Part shown: positions 63,031 to 64,000 of the stretch, piece by piece | Numbering within the stretch: position 1 is the stretch's first letter | Layout: the number at the start of each line of letters is the position of its first letter | Source of the DNA: Atrichornis clamosus | Taxonomy: Eukaryota; Chordata; Aves; Passeriformes; Menuridae | Direction of reading: 5' to 3' | Assembly: GCA_013400975.1 (NCBI GenBank) | Contig: WBMZ01012760.1 | Span: 124,001 to 188,000 of the forward strand | DNA length: 64,000 nt | Notes under the pieces: model-generated | The model's input: the letters and a program-made list of their open reading frames with translations, nothing else | What the model was told of the DNA's origin: nothing | Databases searched by the model: none | Program-made: the position numbers and the translations under genes

Positions 63031-64000
63031 CTGGGACTGTGTCTGTGTGTGCCAAGAAGTGCCTGTCCTTCTTAGCAGGATGGCAATATGTTTTGGGGGA
63101 GTGGGGACCTGAGGACATCCTCGCCTAAGAATAGCATCTCTCTGCTGCAGCAGAGACAAAATGAGCACCAGGCTGTTCAGCAGGAATGGCATTATCCACT
63201 CTTGGATTACTTAGAAAAGACAAAAAGTGGGGATTACCCACCAGAGCAATAACACATCATCCTTCTGACAATCATTTCCACCTCCCTGTTTTCCTACAGA
63301 CTCTACTGTTGCCCCCAAGAAACAGGATATTTGCAAGAAAACAAAAATCTTCCTGTTGCATCTGACCACCTGCTGCCCAGAATACAGGTAATACCACACC
63401 AGGTCACCCTGAAAATGGTAATTCTTTTATAATCAAGGAATTAAAAGAGTAAGAGTTATAGAAAGGTTTCAAGCATCCATTTGAAAACAAACTACACCTT
63501 CAAAACTTGTTTTCTAAAAATGGAAGAAGAATGAGAGAAGAACAAACAAAAGTTTGCCTGATTTACCCATATTCCTAACTACTTAGGAATTTTAATTTCC
63601 TTCAATTGCCTTGCAGAAAGGAAGGCCCAGAACTGTGCCAGAGCTGCAGAAGCCTTGATAATTAAAAAAAAAAAAAGGAAAAAACAATCTTTCTTTCACA
63701 GCCCTATATTGGACTATCTGAAGAGACAGAGATATGTTTAAAATTAGAGTGGATATTGCCCCTCTCCTCTGATTTTATCCCAGTTTTCCCTCCTGCAGCA
63801 CTAATCAGTGCTCTTATCTTTAATTTTCCCTTCTCTGGGGCAAGCACTTAGCAAAAGCCACCACTTTCTATTATACTTGAAACATCCTCTGGTTCTTAAA
63901 AATAATTCAGTCCTGGCATTATTTCTTCTCATCATCTTGTTGTTACACTGCATGTAACTGTATCTTGTCTTTGGATGAGAAAATCTTAGCATGAAAACTT

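Larger units (their letters stand above)
41197..64000 (-). other. SHANK2: SHANK2 intron upstream of the linker exon (partial)
   Basis: At least 22.8 kb of intron extending past the right edge. I looked on the minus strand for the SH3 exon (GEGGFWEGS, GWFPAECVEEV) and found none. Contents are one CR1 fragment at 50.9-51.3 kb, a full CRE palindrome at 49.37 kb, a candidate conserved block at 53.6-54.1 kb and CpG-dense islets near 59.1 and 62.9 kb. Stretches 41200-44530, 44560-49370, 49390-50900, 51330-53550, 54070-57590, 57620-59040 and 59340-62760 show nothing I can name. Confidence 0.82.

Noticed and set aside
1..64000. CRISPR arrays, operons, phage or plasmid features
   Set aside because: The window is vertebrate intronic DNA. 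No direct-repeat arrays with spacers and no prokaryotic gene organisation were seen.

Overview
The window is vertebrate nuclear DNA, almost certainly from a bird. It is AT-rich, poor in interspersed repeats, and its only recognisable transposable elements are short 3' fragments of CR1 LINEs, the dominant avian family. I see no SINE, prokaryotic gene, CRISPR array, tRNA or rRNA.

Three coding exons are supported, all on the minus strand, all from SHANK2 (ProSAP1), the postsynaptic-density scaffold. In transcript order they are: 41121-41196, the linker between the SH3 and PDZ domains, found only in the long form; 24301-24475 (short form) or 24301-24383 (long form), the start of the PDZ domain; and 22558-22682, the middle of the PDZ domain. 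Splice sites and phases join exactly: 41121-41196 ends in phase 2, 24301-24383 carries phase 2 to 1, and 22558-22682 carries phase 1 to 0. The ankyrin and SH3 exons lie beyond 64000. The end of the PDZ domain and the proline-rich and SAM parts lie below position 1.

The most interesting part is the exon at 24.3 kb. The short protein starts here at a run of three ATGs, and the acceptor used by the long transcript is embedded in the short form's own codons. A second, stronger-looking acceptor lies 209 nt further upstream. The stretch between that acceptor and the ATG holds a 35-codon upstream reading frame whose TGA overlaps the main ATG. The long transcript would enter that same frame if it used the upstream acceptor. 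A (TG)14 array begins 12 nt into the intron after this exon.

The rest is intron: 1-22557 (at least 22.5 kb), 22683-24300, 24384-41120 and 41197-64000 (at least 22.8 kb). These hold ten CR1 fragments (nine in the gene's orientation), microsatellites, one 13-bp minisatellite, CpG-dense islets, a full CRE palindrome and several AT-rich stretches that look like conserved non-coding elements. Those last calls rest on appearance only. No second gene could be supported.
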